DNA of 64,000 nucleotides. It comes from Firmicutes bacterium UBA6113 (GTDB lineage Bacteria; Bacillota; Clostridia; Tissierellales; Sedimentibacteraceae). Shown piece after piece: positions 49,101 to 57,378 of the stretch; within the stretch, counting starts at the first letter, position 1; the number at the start of each line of letters is the position of its first letter. The position numbers were made by a program, and so were the translations under genes. The DNA is taken from NCBI GenBank assembly GCA_002422545.1, contig DIWF01000025.1, positions 3,530 to 67,529 on the forward strand, in the 5' to 3' direction. The notes under the pieces are model-generated. The model was not told where the DNA came from. It saw only the letters and a program-made list of their open reading frames with translations, and searched no databases.

Positions 49101-49202
49101 TCATCTTACCTTAGCAATAGACACCATTGCCACAAGAAAGCAAAATATAAATATTAAAGCAACAATATTTTCCTTGATATAATTGATTGTTTTTCGGATC
49201 AT
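49101..49202 (-). CDS. Small single-helix membrane protein
   Basis: On the minus strand an ATG at 49202, behind a GGGGGG ribosome site 6 bases upstream, opens a 33-residue frame: basic start 'MIRKTINYIKEN', one helix 'IVALIFIFCFLVAMVSI', basic end 'AKVR'. This is a typical micro-membrane-protein layout and obeys the positive-inside rule. No family is recognised. It fills most of the 340-base gap before the amidase. Confidence 0.5.
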   Translation of the reverse strand: MIRKTINYIKENIVALIFIFCFLVAMVSIAKVR

Positions 49203-49317
49203 ACAATTCCCCCCATACATTATATGATGATTAATTAATAAATAACATAGCTCCAGCTTATTAACAGTATGGAAAAATCAGCATAAAATGAAATATACAA
49301 AGAAATGGAGGTTTATT

Positions 49318-50055
49318 ATGCCTAGAATATATTTAAGTCCATCTACACAGGAATTCAATCCGTATATAACAAGCGGAAATGAGGAATACTGGATGAATTT
49401 AATTGCAGATGCCATGATTCCTTATCTTCAGCAATACGGCATAGATTATAGCAGAAACAGGCCTGATATGACAGCAGGATCATCCATAAGAGAATCAAAT
49501 GCAGGAAACTATGATTTTCATGTGGCAATTCATTCAAATGCTTCAGGTCAAGGGCAGGCAGGAAATCAAAGAGGAACGGTAATCTTTTATTACCCGTCAA
49601 GTGCAAACGGCTTAAGAATGGCAGAACTTGTCAGTCAGCAGTTCAAGGAAATTTATCCTAATCCTGAACTCGTCAGAATTACACCGACCACTAGCCTCGG
49701 AGAAGTTTCAAGAACCAGCGCACCATCTATTCTCATTGAAGTTGCATACCATGACAACGTAGAGGATGCTAACTGGATATCAAACAATATCGATCCAATA
49801 GCAAAAGCAATAGCAGATGCCGTAAACCAATACTTTACTTCTGCAACAGGTACAGCATCCGGTCAAACCGGAAGAGTGAGACTTACCAGCGGTTATTTGA
49901 ATATAAGAAGCGGCCCGTCATTAAATTCTCCTGTTACAGGAATGGTACCTAACGGAGCGACTTTAAGAATCCTCGGCAGTTCGGGAGATTGGTACAACAT
50001 TGAATACAATGGACAAAACGGATATGTAAGCTCAAATTATGTGGATGTTCAGTAA
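49318..50055 (+). CDS. N-acetylmuramoyl-L-alanine amidase with SH3 domain, no signal peptide
   Basis: The 245-residue protein has an Amidase_3 domain (1-~180): 'SPSTQEFNPY', 'VAIHSNASGQGQAGNQRGTVIFYY' with zinc His, and 'SAPSILIEVAYHDN' with the catalytic Glu. A bacterial SH3 domain follows (about 186-245, 'YLNIRSGPSLNSPVTGMVPNGATLRIL'). It cuts the amide between muramic acid and the stem peptide. There is no signal peptide. Signal-less amidases of this kind (CwlC-like) act from inside, in mother-cell lysis, or leave by lysis. ATG 49318 follows ATGGAGG; an ATG ten codons upstream is poorer. Confidence 0.92.
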   Translation: MPRIYLSPSTQEFNPYITSGNEEYWMNLIADAMIPYLQQYGIDYSRNRPDMTAGSSIRESNAGNYDFHVAIHSNASGQGQAGNQRGTVIFYYPSSANGLRMAELVSQQFKEIYPNPELVRITPTTSLGEVSRTSAPSILIEVAYHDNVEDANWISNNIDPIAKAIADAVNQYFTSATGTASGQTGRVRLTSGYLNIRSGPSLNSPVTGMVPNGATLRILGSSGDWYNIEYNGQNGYVSSNYVDVQ

Positions 50056-50058
50056 AAT

Positions 50059-50090
50059 AAAAAAACAAGAGAAATTTCTCTTGTTTTTTT
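50059..50090 (+). terminator. Terminator of the amidase gene
   Basis: AAAACAAGAGAAA pairs with TTTCTCTTGTTTT, with A and T flanks. Confidence 0.85.
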
Positions 50091-50101
50091 ATTTTACATT
50101 A

Positions 50102-50187
50102 TGGTGCGGTCGGGGGGATTTGAACCCCCACGAATATACATTCGCTAGCCCCTCAAGCTAGTGCGTCTGCCGTTCCGCCACGACCGC
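50102..50187 (-). tRNA. tRNA-Leu (anticodon GAG)
   Basis: The 86-nt class II tRNA on the minus strand has acceptor GCGGTCG/CGACCGC with encoded CCA and an anticodon stem CTAGC/GCTAG around TTGAGGG (anticodon GAG). A variable arm CGAATG.../CATTCG-like and the T-arm GGGGGTTCAAATCCCCC complete it. It reads CUU and CUC leucine codons. Confidence 0.95.
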
Positions 50188-50370
50188 ATTGCTTTATTAT
50201 TATAGCGGATGTTTTGGTGTTTGTAAAGAGAAAACTTCAAAAAAATTAGTGGAATTTTATGGAATAAAATTTTGAATAACAAGCTCATAAAGTTGATGTT
50301 AGCTTAAATTTTCTTGTAATATGTTAATTTTTAGATTATAATTATACTAATAATTATTATGAGGTGCGTC

Positions 50371-51246
50371 ATGTATGGAGCTGTTTTAAATTCCTTTACC
50401 TATGAAAATTCAGGTGGTAACGGAGCAGGAGTTATAATTCTCGAACATGAAATCAAAGACAGTGAAAAGCAAAAAATAGCAGTAGAAATAGGTCTGTCTG
50501 AAACGGCATTTATAAAACAAATTGATGAGACTAACTTTGATGTGAGTTTTTTCACTCCTTTGTGCGAGGTCGAATTATGCGGGCATGCCACAATTGCAGC
50601 TTTCTTTTATCTGGGACTTGAGGGTATTATCAAAGGATTAAATGAAACTAAAAAGGTTTATCAGAGAACAAAAGCAGGAGTCCTTGAAATTGAAATAAGT
50701 TTTAAGGAGAGTATTCCTCAGTACGTCTTGATGCAGCAATCGGAGCCGGAAATATTCGAAGAGCTTGAAGGCCTTGATGTGGCCAAAATAGCAAGATCTT
50801 TGAATATTGAAGAAAGTCTTATAGGGCTTGACGGATATGACATAAAGCCAGCAATAGTATCAACGGGACTCAAGGACATTATAATACCTGTAAAATCAAG
50901 GGATGTACTAAATAGCATTCAATCTGATCTAAAAATGATTGAAGAAATTTCCGTTGAAAAAGGTGTTGTAGGTTATCACGTTTATTCAATGGAAGGAAAT
51001 CATTTTTTTGCCAGGAATTTTGCACCTGCAGTTGGCATAAACGAGGAATGTGCAACGGGCACATCAAACGGAGCCTTGGGAAGCCTTTTGTTTATGAAAA
51101 AAATTACTCGCGGAATCATGGAAGTAATCCAAGGAGAATCAATGAAACAAAAAAGTTTAATATTTGTGCAGGTTTCGGAAAATGACCACATATTGGACGT
51201 TCGTGTGGGAGGAAAAGCTTCAATTCTTAAAATTATATATTTTTAA
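50371..51246 (+). CDS. PhzF-family isomerase/epimerase-like protein
   Basis: The 291-residue protein has the duplicated PhzF fold: 'LNSFTYENSGGNGAGVIIL', 'LSETAFIKQID' (catalytic Glu), 'FFTPLCEVELCGHATIAAFFYLG', and in the second half 'FFARNFAPAVGINEECATGTSNGALGSLL'. Relatives isomerise or epimerise small carboxylates without cofactors. ATG 50371 follows GAGGTG. It is 13 bases before the first DRTGG gene but its link to that cluster is unclear. Substrate unknown. Confidence 0.9.
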   Translation: MYGAVLNSFTYENSGGNGAGVIILEHEIKDSEKQKIAVEIGLSETAFIKQIDETNFDVSFFTPLCEVELCGHATIAAFFYLGLEGIIKGLNETKKVYQRTKAGVLEIEISFKESIPQYVLMQQSEPEIFEELEGLDVAKIARSLNIEESLIGLDGYDIKPAIVSTGLKDIIIPVKSRDVLNSIQSDLKMIEEISVEKGVVGYHVYSMEGNHFFARNFAPAVGINEECATGTSNGALGSLLFMKKITRGIMEVIQGESMKQKSLIFVQVSENDHILDVRVGGKASILKIIYF

Positions 51247-51259
51247 TCTGGGGGTTTTT

Positions 51260-51613
51260 ATGAAAATTAATGAGATGGCGTCAATTTTAAATGCAGAAAT
51301 TATTACAGACTTCAGCGATGAAAATACGGATATCATGTACGGATTTGCCAGTGACTTAATGAGTGATGTTTTGGCGTTTGCAACAAGTGATTCAATTCTT
51401 ATTACTGGGCTTAACAACCATCAGGTTATAAGGACTGCTGAGATGCTGGATATTACAACGGTTATATTTGTAAGGGGTAAGAAACCAGGTAAGGAAATAG
51501 TAGATTTGGCTGTAGAGAATAAATTGACAATTTTGGCGACAGACTATACCATGTTTAAAACTTGCGGACTCTTGGTTATAAATGGAATGAAGGGAATTGA
51601 AGGTAATGACTGA
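51260..51613 (+). CDS. DRTGG-domain protein (first copy)
   Basis: The 117-residue protein is a stand-alone DRTGG domain ('MYGFASDLMSDVLAF', 'SILITGLNNHQVIRTAEMLDITTVIFVRGKKPGKEIVDLA'), a small regulatory fold first noted in phosphotransacetylase and HPr kinase relatives. It opens a cluster of six genes around a hydrogenase-like protein. ATG 51260 follows a CTGGGGG site. It overlaps the next gene by 8 bases, so the two products are coupled. Confidence 0.85.
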   Translation: MKINEMASILNAEIITDFSDENTDIMYGFASDLMSDVLAFATSDSILITGLNNHQVIRTAEMLDITTVIFVRGKKPGKEIVDLAVENKLTILATDYTMFKTCGLLVINGMKGIEGND

Positions 51614-52031
51614 AAATTTTTTAAAAAGGTACAGTTTCAATATCGTTGCAAATGATTTCATAAATGCAGGTAAAGCTTCCAGTGCCATAAAGGGAAATTT
51701 AAAATCAATGGGAATCAATGCGCATATTGTAAGAAGAATTGCTATAATATCATATGAGGCAGAAATAAACATTGTAATTCATTCAATTGGGGGACAGCTT
51801 CACTGTGACTTGTACCATGATAAAATAGTGATTACTTCAACAGACGTAGGACCTGGTATAAACGATATCGAAATGGCTATGACCGAAGGTTTTTCAACTG
51901 CGCCGGAATCTGTAAGGGAACTTGGTTTTGGAGCCGGCATGGGTTTGCCTAACATGAAAAAATATTCTGATGATTTTAAAATAACTTCAGGCAGCAAAGG
52001 CACAGAAATTGTAATAACTATATTCCTATAG
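51606..52031 (+). CDS. RsbW/SpoIIAB-like ATP-binding protein
   Basis: The 141-residue GHKL ATPase has an anti-sigma-kinase pattern: N-box 'RIAIISYEAEINIVIHS', G1 'STDVGPGINDIEMAM', 'SVRELGFGAGMGLPNMKKYSDDF' (ATP lid and G2), and 'SGSKGTEIVITIF'. It is like serine kinases that phosphorylate STAS or partner proteins. Its place beside the hydrogenase-like protein suggests it is the output kinase of a redox sensor. No sigma or STAS partner is adjacent. Confidence 0.88.
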   Translation: MTENFLKRYSFNIVANDFINAGKASSAIKGNLKSMGINAHIVRRIAIISYEAEINIVIHSIGGQLHCDLYHDKIVITSTDVGPGINDIEMAMTEGFSTAPESVRELGFGAGMGLPNMKKYSDDFKITSGSKGTEIVITIFL

Positions 52032-52040
52032 GAGGCTAAA

Positions 52041-53288
52041 ATGAATTTTTCTATTATGTTCGATAAGGAAAAATGCAAGGGATGCACCAACTGTATGAAA
52101 AGGTGCCCTACTCAGGCTATAAGACTCATCGACGGCAAGGCATTCATAAACAGCACTAAATGCATACATTGCGGAGAATGTATCAAAATATGTCCATACA
52201 GTGCATATACTCCTGAACCAATAGAGTGGTATGAAGAAATGCATTATTCTTCTTATAAATACAAAATTGCAATTCCGGGAACTCCTCTGTACGGTCAGTT
52301 TCCGAAAAAAATTGATATATGCAGAGTTCAAAACGCTATATTGAAGCTTGGTTTCGATTATGTATATGATGCAAGCTGGGCAGCAGAAATAGTTGCAAAG
52401 GCCATAGCAAAAAAAATCGGCAAGGAAAAAATGATAAGACCTTTGATTTCTGCCAACTGTCCAGCAGCAGTCAGGCTGATTAAAAACAGATATCCATCTC
52501 TTATGGACAATTTGATACTCCTTAAGGAACCTATGGAAATAGGAGCAATGATGGCAAGGGAAAGAGCCAAGAAACTTTATAACTTAAAAGATGATGAAAT
52601 AGGAGTTTTTTATATATCCCCCTGTCCGGCAAAGCTTTTGGCTGTAACAGACCCCATTGGAAATTACAAGCCTTCTGTTGACTGGGTAATTCCCTTGAAC
52701 ACAATTTACGGTGATTTGTACAGGGAAGTTCTCTCTCAGGATGACAAGACATGTTCATATCCTTCTACAAGCGGAATCAAATGGGCTGTGTCCGGAGGCC
52801 AGTCGGAATCAGCAGGCCTTAACAATTACATTGCCGTGAATGGAATGGAAAATATAATTCAAATACTGGATGAAATAGAAAACGGCAGATTAAACGATGT
52901 TGATTATGTGGAAGCTTTAGCATGTGTCCAGGGGTGCGTTGGTGGAACATTCAATGTTGTAAATCCATTCGTTGCAAGCAGCAATATCAAAAACATAATA
53001 AGCTGTGCCGATTATGAATGCATAAATCCGGATCTGGACAGATTTGAAGAACTGTACGAATCGGGAGTGCTCAAGTACAGGCTCATGGAAGAAGACAATC
53101 CAAACAATTTCAACATGAAAGAAGCAATTGAAAAAAGTGAAAAAATAAAAGAAATAACTGATTTGCTTCCCGGCCTTGACTGCGGTTCCTGTGGAGCACC
53201 CACATGCAGCGCTCATGCTGAGGATGTTTACAGCAACCAGTCAAAATTGTATGACTGCGTTGTTCTAAGAGCTAATGAAAAGAGGTAG
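52041..53288 (+). CDS. Sensory [FeFe]-hydrogenase-like Fe-S protein
   Basis: The 415-residue protein has two [4Fe-4S] ferredoxin motifs (C12/C15/C18/C22 and C41/C44/C47/C51) and then an H-domain. The four H-cluster ligands are kept: C140 in 'SANCPAAV' (L1), C195 in 'SPCPAK' (L2), C295 and C299 in 'ALACVQGCVGG' (L3). The proton-transfer Cys of L1 (TSCCP in active enzymes) is Asn, so fast H2 turnover is unlikely. This is the pattern of putative H2/redox sensors (HydS, groups C/D). A C-terminal Fe-S site follows (C381, C384, C389, C406, 'LDCGSCGAPTC'). There is no PAS domain. AGGAGGC precedes the ATG. Confidence 0.88.
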   Translation: MNFSIMFDKEKCKGCTNCMKRCPTQAIRLIDGKAFINSTKCIHCGECIKICPYSAYTPEPIEWYEEMHYSSYKYKIAIPGTPLYGQFPKKIDICRVQNAILKLGFDYVYDASWAAEIVAKAIAKKIGKEKMIRPLISANCPAAVRLIKNRYPSLMDNLILLKEPMEIGAMMARERAKKLYNLKDDEIGVFYISPCPAKLLAVTDPIGNYKPSVDWVIPLNTIYGDLYREVLSQDDKTCSYPSTSGIKWAVSGGQSESAGLNNYIAVNGMENIIQILDEIENGRLNDVDYVEALACVQGCVGGTFNVVNPFVASSNIKNIISCADYECINPDLDRFEELYESGVLKYRLMEEDNPNNFNMKEAIEKSEKIKEITDLLPGLDCGSCGAPTCSAHAEDVYSNQSKLYDCVVLRANEKR

Positions 53289-53293
53289 AAATT

Positions 53294-53626
53294 ATGAAAA
53301 CTGTAGAATTTGCCCAAAATTTAAATTTGGAACTTTTGTTCAGTACAGACAAGGACATGAATGTTGAAGGAGTTTATGTAGGAGATTTATTGAGTATAGT
53401 AATGGCAAAAGCAAAACAAAATTATGCATGGATTACCATACAAACACACATAAACATAGTTGCAGTTGCTGATCTTTTGGACTTATCATGCATAATTGTT
53501 GTTGAAAATATGGAAGTGGAGGAAGAAACACTTGAAAAAGCCAAGGAGCTTGACATACCTATTTTTAAAACAAAGGAAAGCGCCTACAGTGTTGCTTGCA
53601 ATCTTTTTAAAATGGGGATAAAATGA
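53294..53626 (+). CDS. DRTGG-domain protein (second copy)
   Basis: The 110-residue protein is a second stand-alone DRTGG domain ('VEGVYVGDLLSIVMAKAKQNYAWITIQTHINIVAVADLLDLSCIIVVEN'). Two copies flank the hydrogenase-like gene in this cluster, a set-up found in other clostridia. Its stop overlaps the PHP gene start (ATGA). The ligand is not known; nucleotide sensing is likely for the fold. Confidence 0.85.
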   Translation: MKTVEFAQNLNLELLFSTDKDMNVEGVYVGDLLSIVMAKAKQNYAWITIQTHINIVAVADLLDLSCIIVVENMEVEEETLEKAKELDIPIFKTKESAYSVACNLFKMGIK

Positions 53627-54315
53627 AATTTTACTACGACCTGCACATTCATTCTGATTTGTCGCCCTGCGGTAGCAGCGATATGACACCCAACAATATT
53701 GTAAACATGTCATATATAAAAGGACTCAATATCATATCAGTAACCGACCACAATACTGCAAAAAATCTTCCGCCTGTAGTCATGCTTGGGGAAAAGGCAG
53801 GCATAAAGGTGTTGCCTGGAATTGAAGTAACAACAAAGGAAGAGGTTCATGTTCTTTGCTATTTCAGGAATCTCATTGATGCCCTTGAATTCAGCAATAT
53901 AATATATTCTTCGCTTCCCGCCATGATGAATAATCCGTTCATCTTCGGAGAGCAGAACATTTATAATGAATTGGACGAAAAAACAGGAAGCATTGAAAAG
54001 CTACTTTTAAACTCAGCTTCATTATCAATAAGTGAAGTTCGTACCATGGCTGTTTCTCATCACGGAATCATGGTACCTGCCCACATAAATAAAAAATCGA
54101 ACAGCATATTAGGTGTTTTGGGCTTTATCCCCAAAAATCTATGCATTGATCTCGTAGAGATTTATGATAAAACAGCAATTGATGAAAAGTATGTTGAAGG
54201 CTTGAGAATTTTAAGAAATTCTGATGCGCATCAACTTGTTGATATATCTGAAGCAAAGAATTTTCTGGAATTGGATGATATTGAAGATATTTACGATTAC
54301 ATGAACATATTATAA
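53623..54315 (+). CDS. PHP-domain phosphoesterase
   Basis: The 230-residue PHP protein has 'YDLHIHSDLSPCGSSDMTP' (HxH), 'ISVTDHNTAKNLP', 'VLPGIEVTTKEEVHVLCYF' and the terminal 'RNSDAHQLVDI'. Family members cleave phosphate mono- or diesters. In this cluster it may act on a nucleotide signal or a phosphoprotein; this is a guess from context. It overlaps the DRTGG gene by 4 bases. A small hairpin follows its stop. Confidence 0.87.
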   Translation: MKFYYDLHIHSDLSPCGSSDMTPNNIVNMSYIKGLNIISVTDHNTAKNLPPVVMLGEKAGIKVLPGIEVTTKEEVHVLCYFRNLIDALEFSNIIYSSLPAMMNNPFIFGEQNIYNELDEKTGSIEKLLLNSASLSISEVRTMAVSHHGIMVPAHINKKSNSILGVLGFIPKNLCIDLVEIYDKTAIDEKYVEGLRILRNSDAHQLVDISEAKNFLELDDIEDIYDYMNIL

Positions 54316-54336
54316 GTCGCAGATGCGACTTTTTAA
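54314..54336 (+). terminator. Short hairpin between the PHP and kinase genes
   Basis: AAGTCGCA pairs with TGCGACTT and TTTAA follows. It may lower expression of the last gene rather than end the operon. Confidence 0.5.
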
Positions 54337-54351
54337 TTTAACGGAGGAGTT

Positions 54352-54897
54352 ATGAAAGAAATTTCAATGCATATTTTGGACATTGTCATGAACAGCGTTA
54401 AAGCCAAGGCGACGCTTATTGAAATAGAAGTTGAAGACAGCTCGAAAAAAAACTGTCTGAAAATTTTAATCAAGGACAATGGAATCGGTATGAGTGAAGA
54501 AATGCTTAAAAAAATCACAGATCCCTTTTTTACAACACGCACAACTAGAAAGGTCGGTCTGGGTCTTCCAATGCTCAAGGAATCATGTGAAAGATGCAAC
54601 GGAAAATTGACCATTGATTCACAATTGGGGGCCGGAACCAGGTTGGAATGTTTCTTTGAAAGAAATAATATTGACCGTGCCCCCATGGGAAACATGGGAG
54701 AAACTATTATGACAATAATAAATTCCTTGCATGATTGTGAATTAATTTACACTCATTATACCGACTGCGGCAAGTTTTCTTTAAGCACTGAGGAAATAAA
54801 GAATATACTGGATGGAGGAGATATTTTAGACAGCTCGGTCCTCCTTTGGATTAAGGAATATATCAATGAAAACATAAGAGAATTGTCTACAAATTAA
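54352..54897 (+). CDS. Histidine-kinase-like ATPase without dimerisation domain
   Basis: The 181-residue GHKL protein has N-box 'LDIVMNSVKAKATLIEIEVE', G1 'KDNGIGMSEEMLKKI', F-box 'PFFTTRTTRKVGLGLPMLKESCE' and G2 'SQLGAGTRLECFF', but no DHp helix pair or phospho-acceptor His. The last 60 residues are a small extra domain. It closes the hydrogenase-like cluster, making two GHKL ATPases in it. ACGGAGGAG precedes the ATG. Confidence 0.87.
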   Translation: MKEISMHILDIVMNSVKAKATLIEIEVEDSSKKNCLKILIKDNGIGMSEEMLKKITDPFFTTRTTRKVGLGLPMLKESCERCNGKLTIDSQLGAGTRLECFFERNNIDRAPMGNMGETIMTIINSLHDCELIYTHYTDCGKFSLSTEEIKNILDGGDILDSSVLLWIKEYINENIRELSTN

Positions 54898-54981
54898 CAA
54901 ACAAATTCATGGAATTTACATCCATTGCTTGCAAATTAACAAAAATGATGATAGAATTTTTAAGAATAACAAAAAAAGATG

Positions 54982-55010
54982 TTTAAAAATTAAATATAAT
55001 CTGTTATAAT
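54982..55010 (+). promoter_or_regulatory. Promoter of the rnf operon
   Basis: TTTAAA (54982-54987), a 17-bp spacer and TATAAT (55005-55010). A 13-bp tandem repeat ATTCTTTTATATA (55032-55044 and 55045-55057) lies in the leader before the AGAGGTG site. Confidence 0.55.
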
Positions 55011-55083
55011 CGTTATGTTTGATTACTAAATATTCTTTTATATAATTCTTTTATATAAACAATTAAAACAAGAGGTGGTAAAT

Positions 55084-56415
55084 ATGAGCACAAAGTTGTT
55101 TACTTTTAAAGGTGGAGTACATCCCCCTCAAAACAAGACATTTACGCAAAATGTGCCGATTGAAAATGCAGTTGATCCTAAAATTGTTGTTATCCCATTA
55201 TCACAGCACATAGGAGCACCGTGCGATCCATTGGTAGCTGTAGGCGATACAGTTAAAGTTGGTCAAAAAATAGGCGAATCAAAAGCCTTTGTTTCAGTAC
55301 CAGTACATTCAAGCGTATCTGGAACAGTTAAAAAAATTGAACAGCATCAAGTTCCCGGAGGTTCGAAAGTTAATTGCATAATTATAGAATCTGATGGAAA
55401 GTTTGAAGTTCATGAATCTGTTCAGCCAAAAGGCAATCTAGAAAGTCTTTCAAAAGATGAAATTTTATCAATCATCAAAGAAGCAGGTATGGCAGGCATG
55501 GGCGGAGCAGCATTCCCTACTCATGTTAAACTTGCTCCTCCAAAGGACAAGGTTATTGACGTTTTGTTGGTAAACGGAGCTGAATGTGAACCTTATCTCA
55601 CAGCAGACCACAGAATCATGCTTGAAAAGCCTGAACTTGTAATACTTGGCATAAAAGCGATTAAAAAGGCTCTGGGCGTTGAAAAATGCTATATTGCTAT
55701 TGAAAAAAATAAACCGGATGCAATTGAAATGCTGCAAAAATTAGCAGAAGGCGAAGACGGCATTGAAGTTTGCCCTATGGAAGTAAAATATCCTCAAGGC
55801 GATGAAAAGAGAATTATCAATGCAATTACGGGAAGAATAGTACCTTCAGGCGGACTTCCAATGGAAGTTGGCTGTGTTGTTGAAAATGTCGGAACAGTTG
55901 CTACAATAGGAAATGTATTTATGACAGGCATGCCTGCAGTACAAAGAGTTGTTACTGTATCAGGAAGCGCTGTAAAAAATCCTAAGAATATTTACGTAAG
56001 AATTGGTACATTATTTAAAGATGTTATCGAACAGTGCGGCGGTTACTCTGAAGAACCTGGAAAGATATTAAACGGCGGACCTATGATGGGTATAGCGCAA
56101 TTTACAGATGAAGTTCCGGTTGTTAAGGGAACATCAGGTATATTGGTATTCAACAAAAAGGATGCACAGATTCCTGAGCCTTCAAATTGTATTTTGTGCG
56201 GCAGATGCGTTGAAGCATGCCCTGTTTATTTGCAGCCTTACAAGATCAGCAGATTTTCAATATTGAAAAAATTTGATGAAGCTGATGAACTGCATGGAGC
56301 AGATTGCATCGAATGCGGTGGTTGTTCTTATGTATGTCCTGCAAAGAGACCATTGAAAGAAACAATCAGCATCGCCAAAAAAGAAATATTAACAAGACGC
56401 AAAAAGGCAAAATAG
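55084..56415 (+). CDS. rnfC: Rnf complex subunit RnfC
   Basis: The 443-residue peripheral subunit has the NADH/FMN-binding RnfC/Nqo1-like core ('GMAGMGGAAFPTHVKL', 'LLVNGAECEPYLTADHRIM') and two [4Fe-4S] motifs, 'CILCGRCVEACP' and 'CIECGGCSYVCP', near the C-terminus. It is the NAD+-reducing module of the ferredoxin:NAD oxidoreductase. ATG 55084 follows AGAGGTGG. First gene of rnfCDGEAB. Confidence 0.96.
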   Translation: MSTKLFTFKGGVHPPQNKTFTQNVPIENAVDPKIVVIPLSQHIGAPCDPLVAVGDTVKVGQKIGESKAFVSVPVHSSVSGTVKKIEQHQVPGGSKVNCIIIESDGKFEVHESVQPKGNLESLSKDEILSIIKEAGMAGMGGAAFPTHVKLAPPKDKVIDVLLVNGAECEPYLTADHRIMLEKPELVILGIKAIKKALGVEKCYIAIEKNKPDAIEMLQKLAEGEDGIEVCPMEVKYPQGDEKRIINAITGRIVPSGGLPMEVGCVVENVGTVATIGNVFMTGMPAVQRVVTVSGSAVKNPKNIYVRIGTLFKDVIEQCGGYSEEPGKILNGGPMMGIAQFTDEVPVVKGTSGILVFNKKDAQIPEPSNCILCGRCVEACPVYLQPYKISRFSILKKFDEADELHGADCIECGGCSYVCPAKRPLKETISIAKKEILTRRKKAK

Positions 56416-56427
56416 GAGGAAATACAG

Positions 56428-57378
56428 ATGGAAAATAAATTGATTGGTTCATCGTCACCTCATATTAGATCCGATGAAACAACTCAAAAATTAATGCTGG
56501 ACGTTATTATTGGTTTAACACCGGCATTGGCAGCAAGTATATTTTATTTTGGATTTAATTCATTGATATTATTGGTGGCTTCTGTTGTAGCAGCTGTAGT
56601 AACAGAGTATTTGTGCGAAAGAGCTATGGGCAGAGCTATAACCGTTACAGATTTAAGTGCTGTTGTAACAGGCATATTGTTGGCTTTTAACTTACCGGCA
56701 TCAGCACCTTGGTGGGTTGCTGTAGTTGGTGCTGCATTTGCAATAGCAGTAGTAAAGCAGGTTTTTGGTGGACTTGGTTTTAACTTTTTGAACCCGGCAT
56801 TAGCTGGAAGAGCATTTTTAATGGCATCATGGTCAACTCATATGACAACAGGATTTATAAATCCGGTTACAGATGTTGTTGCTTCTGCAACACCATTAGC
56901 AATATTAAAAGGTACAGCAACAGGCACTCTTCCTTCAGTTATGGACATGCTGCTTGGCAACATACCTGGAGTTATTGGAGAAACTTCAGCAATACTTCTT
57001 TTAATAGGCGGTATTTATTTAATATACAGAGGAACCATAAAGTGGATTATTCCTGTAGTTTACATTGGTACAGTAGCTGTAATAGCACTTGTTGTTGACG
57101 GAGGAGGCATGCTTTTATATCATTTATTTGGCGGCGGACTCATGCTTGGAGCATTCTTTATGGCAACTGACTATTCAACAAGCCCGGTTACTGACAAGGG
57201 TAAAGTTATTTTTGCTGTCGGAGCTGGTGTGCTGACAATGCTCATAAGAAAAGTCGGCGGATATCCTGAAGGAGTAAGTTATTCAATACTTCTTATGAAT
57301 ATTTTGACTCCTATGATAGATAAGTATGTGACACCGAAAGTTTTTGGAGTAGCAGGAGGTGTAAAGAATGAAAAATAG
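56428..57378 (+). CDS. rnfD: Rnf complex subunit RnfD
   Basis: The 316-residue membrane subunit has about nine helices and the flavinylation motif 'DVVASATPLAIL', where Thr155 should carry covalent FMN. 'SSPHIRSDETTQKLMLDVIIGLTPA' is the conserved start. It is part of the Na+ or H+-pumping path. It overlaps rnfG by 11 bases. Confidence 0.96.
   Translation: MENKLIGSSSPHIRSDETTQKLMLDVIIGLTPALAASIFYFGFNSLILLVASVVAAVVTEYLCERAMGRAITVTDLSAVVTGILLAFNLPASAPWWVAVVGAAFAIAVVKQVFGGLGFNFLNPALAGRAFLMASWSTHMTTGFINPVTDVVASATPLAILKGTATGTLPSVMDMLLGNIPGVIGETSAILLLIGGIYLIYRGTIKWIIPVVYIGTVAVIALVVDGGGMLLYHLFGGGLMLGAFFMATDYSTSPVTDKGKVIFAVGAGVLTMLIRKVGGYPEGVSYSILLMNILTPMIDKYVTPKVFGVAGGVKNEK

Noticed and set aside
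49032..49184. 50-codon plus-strand frame after the GNAT gene
   Set aside because: It reads through the terminator hairpin and overlaps the better-supported minus-strand micro-protein; no ribosome site.
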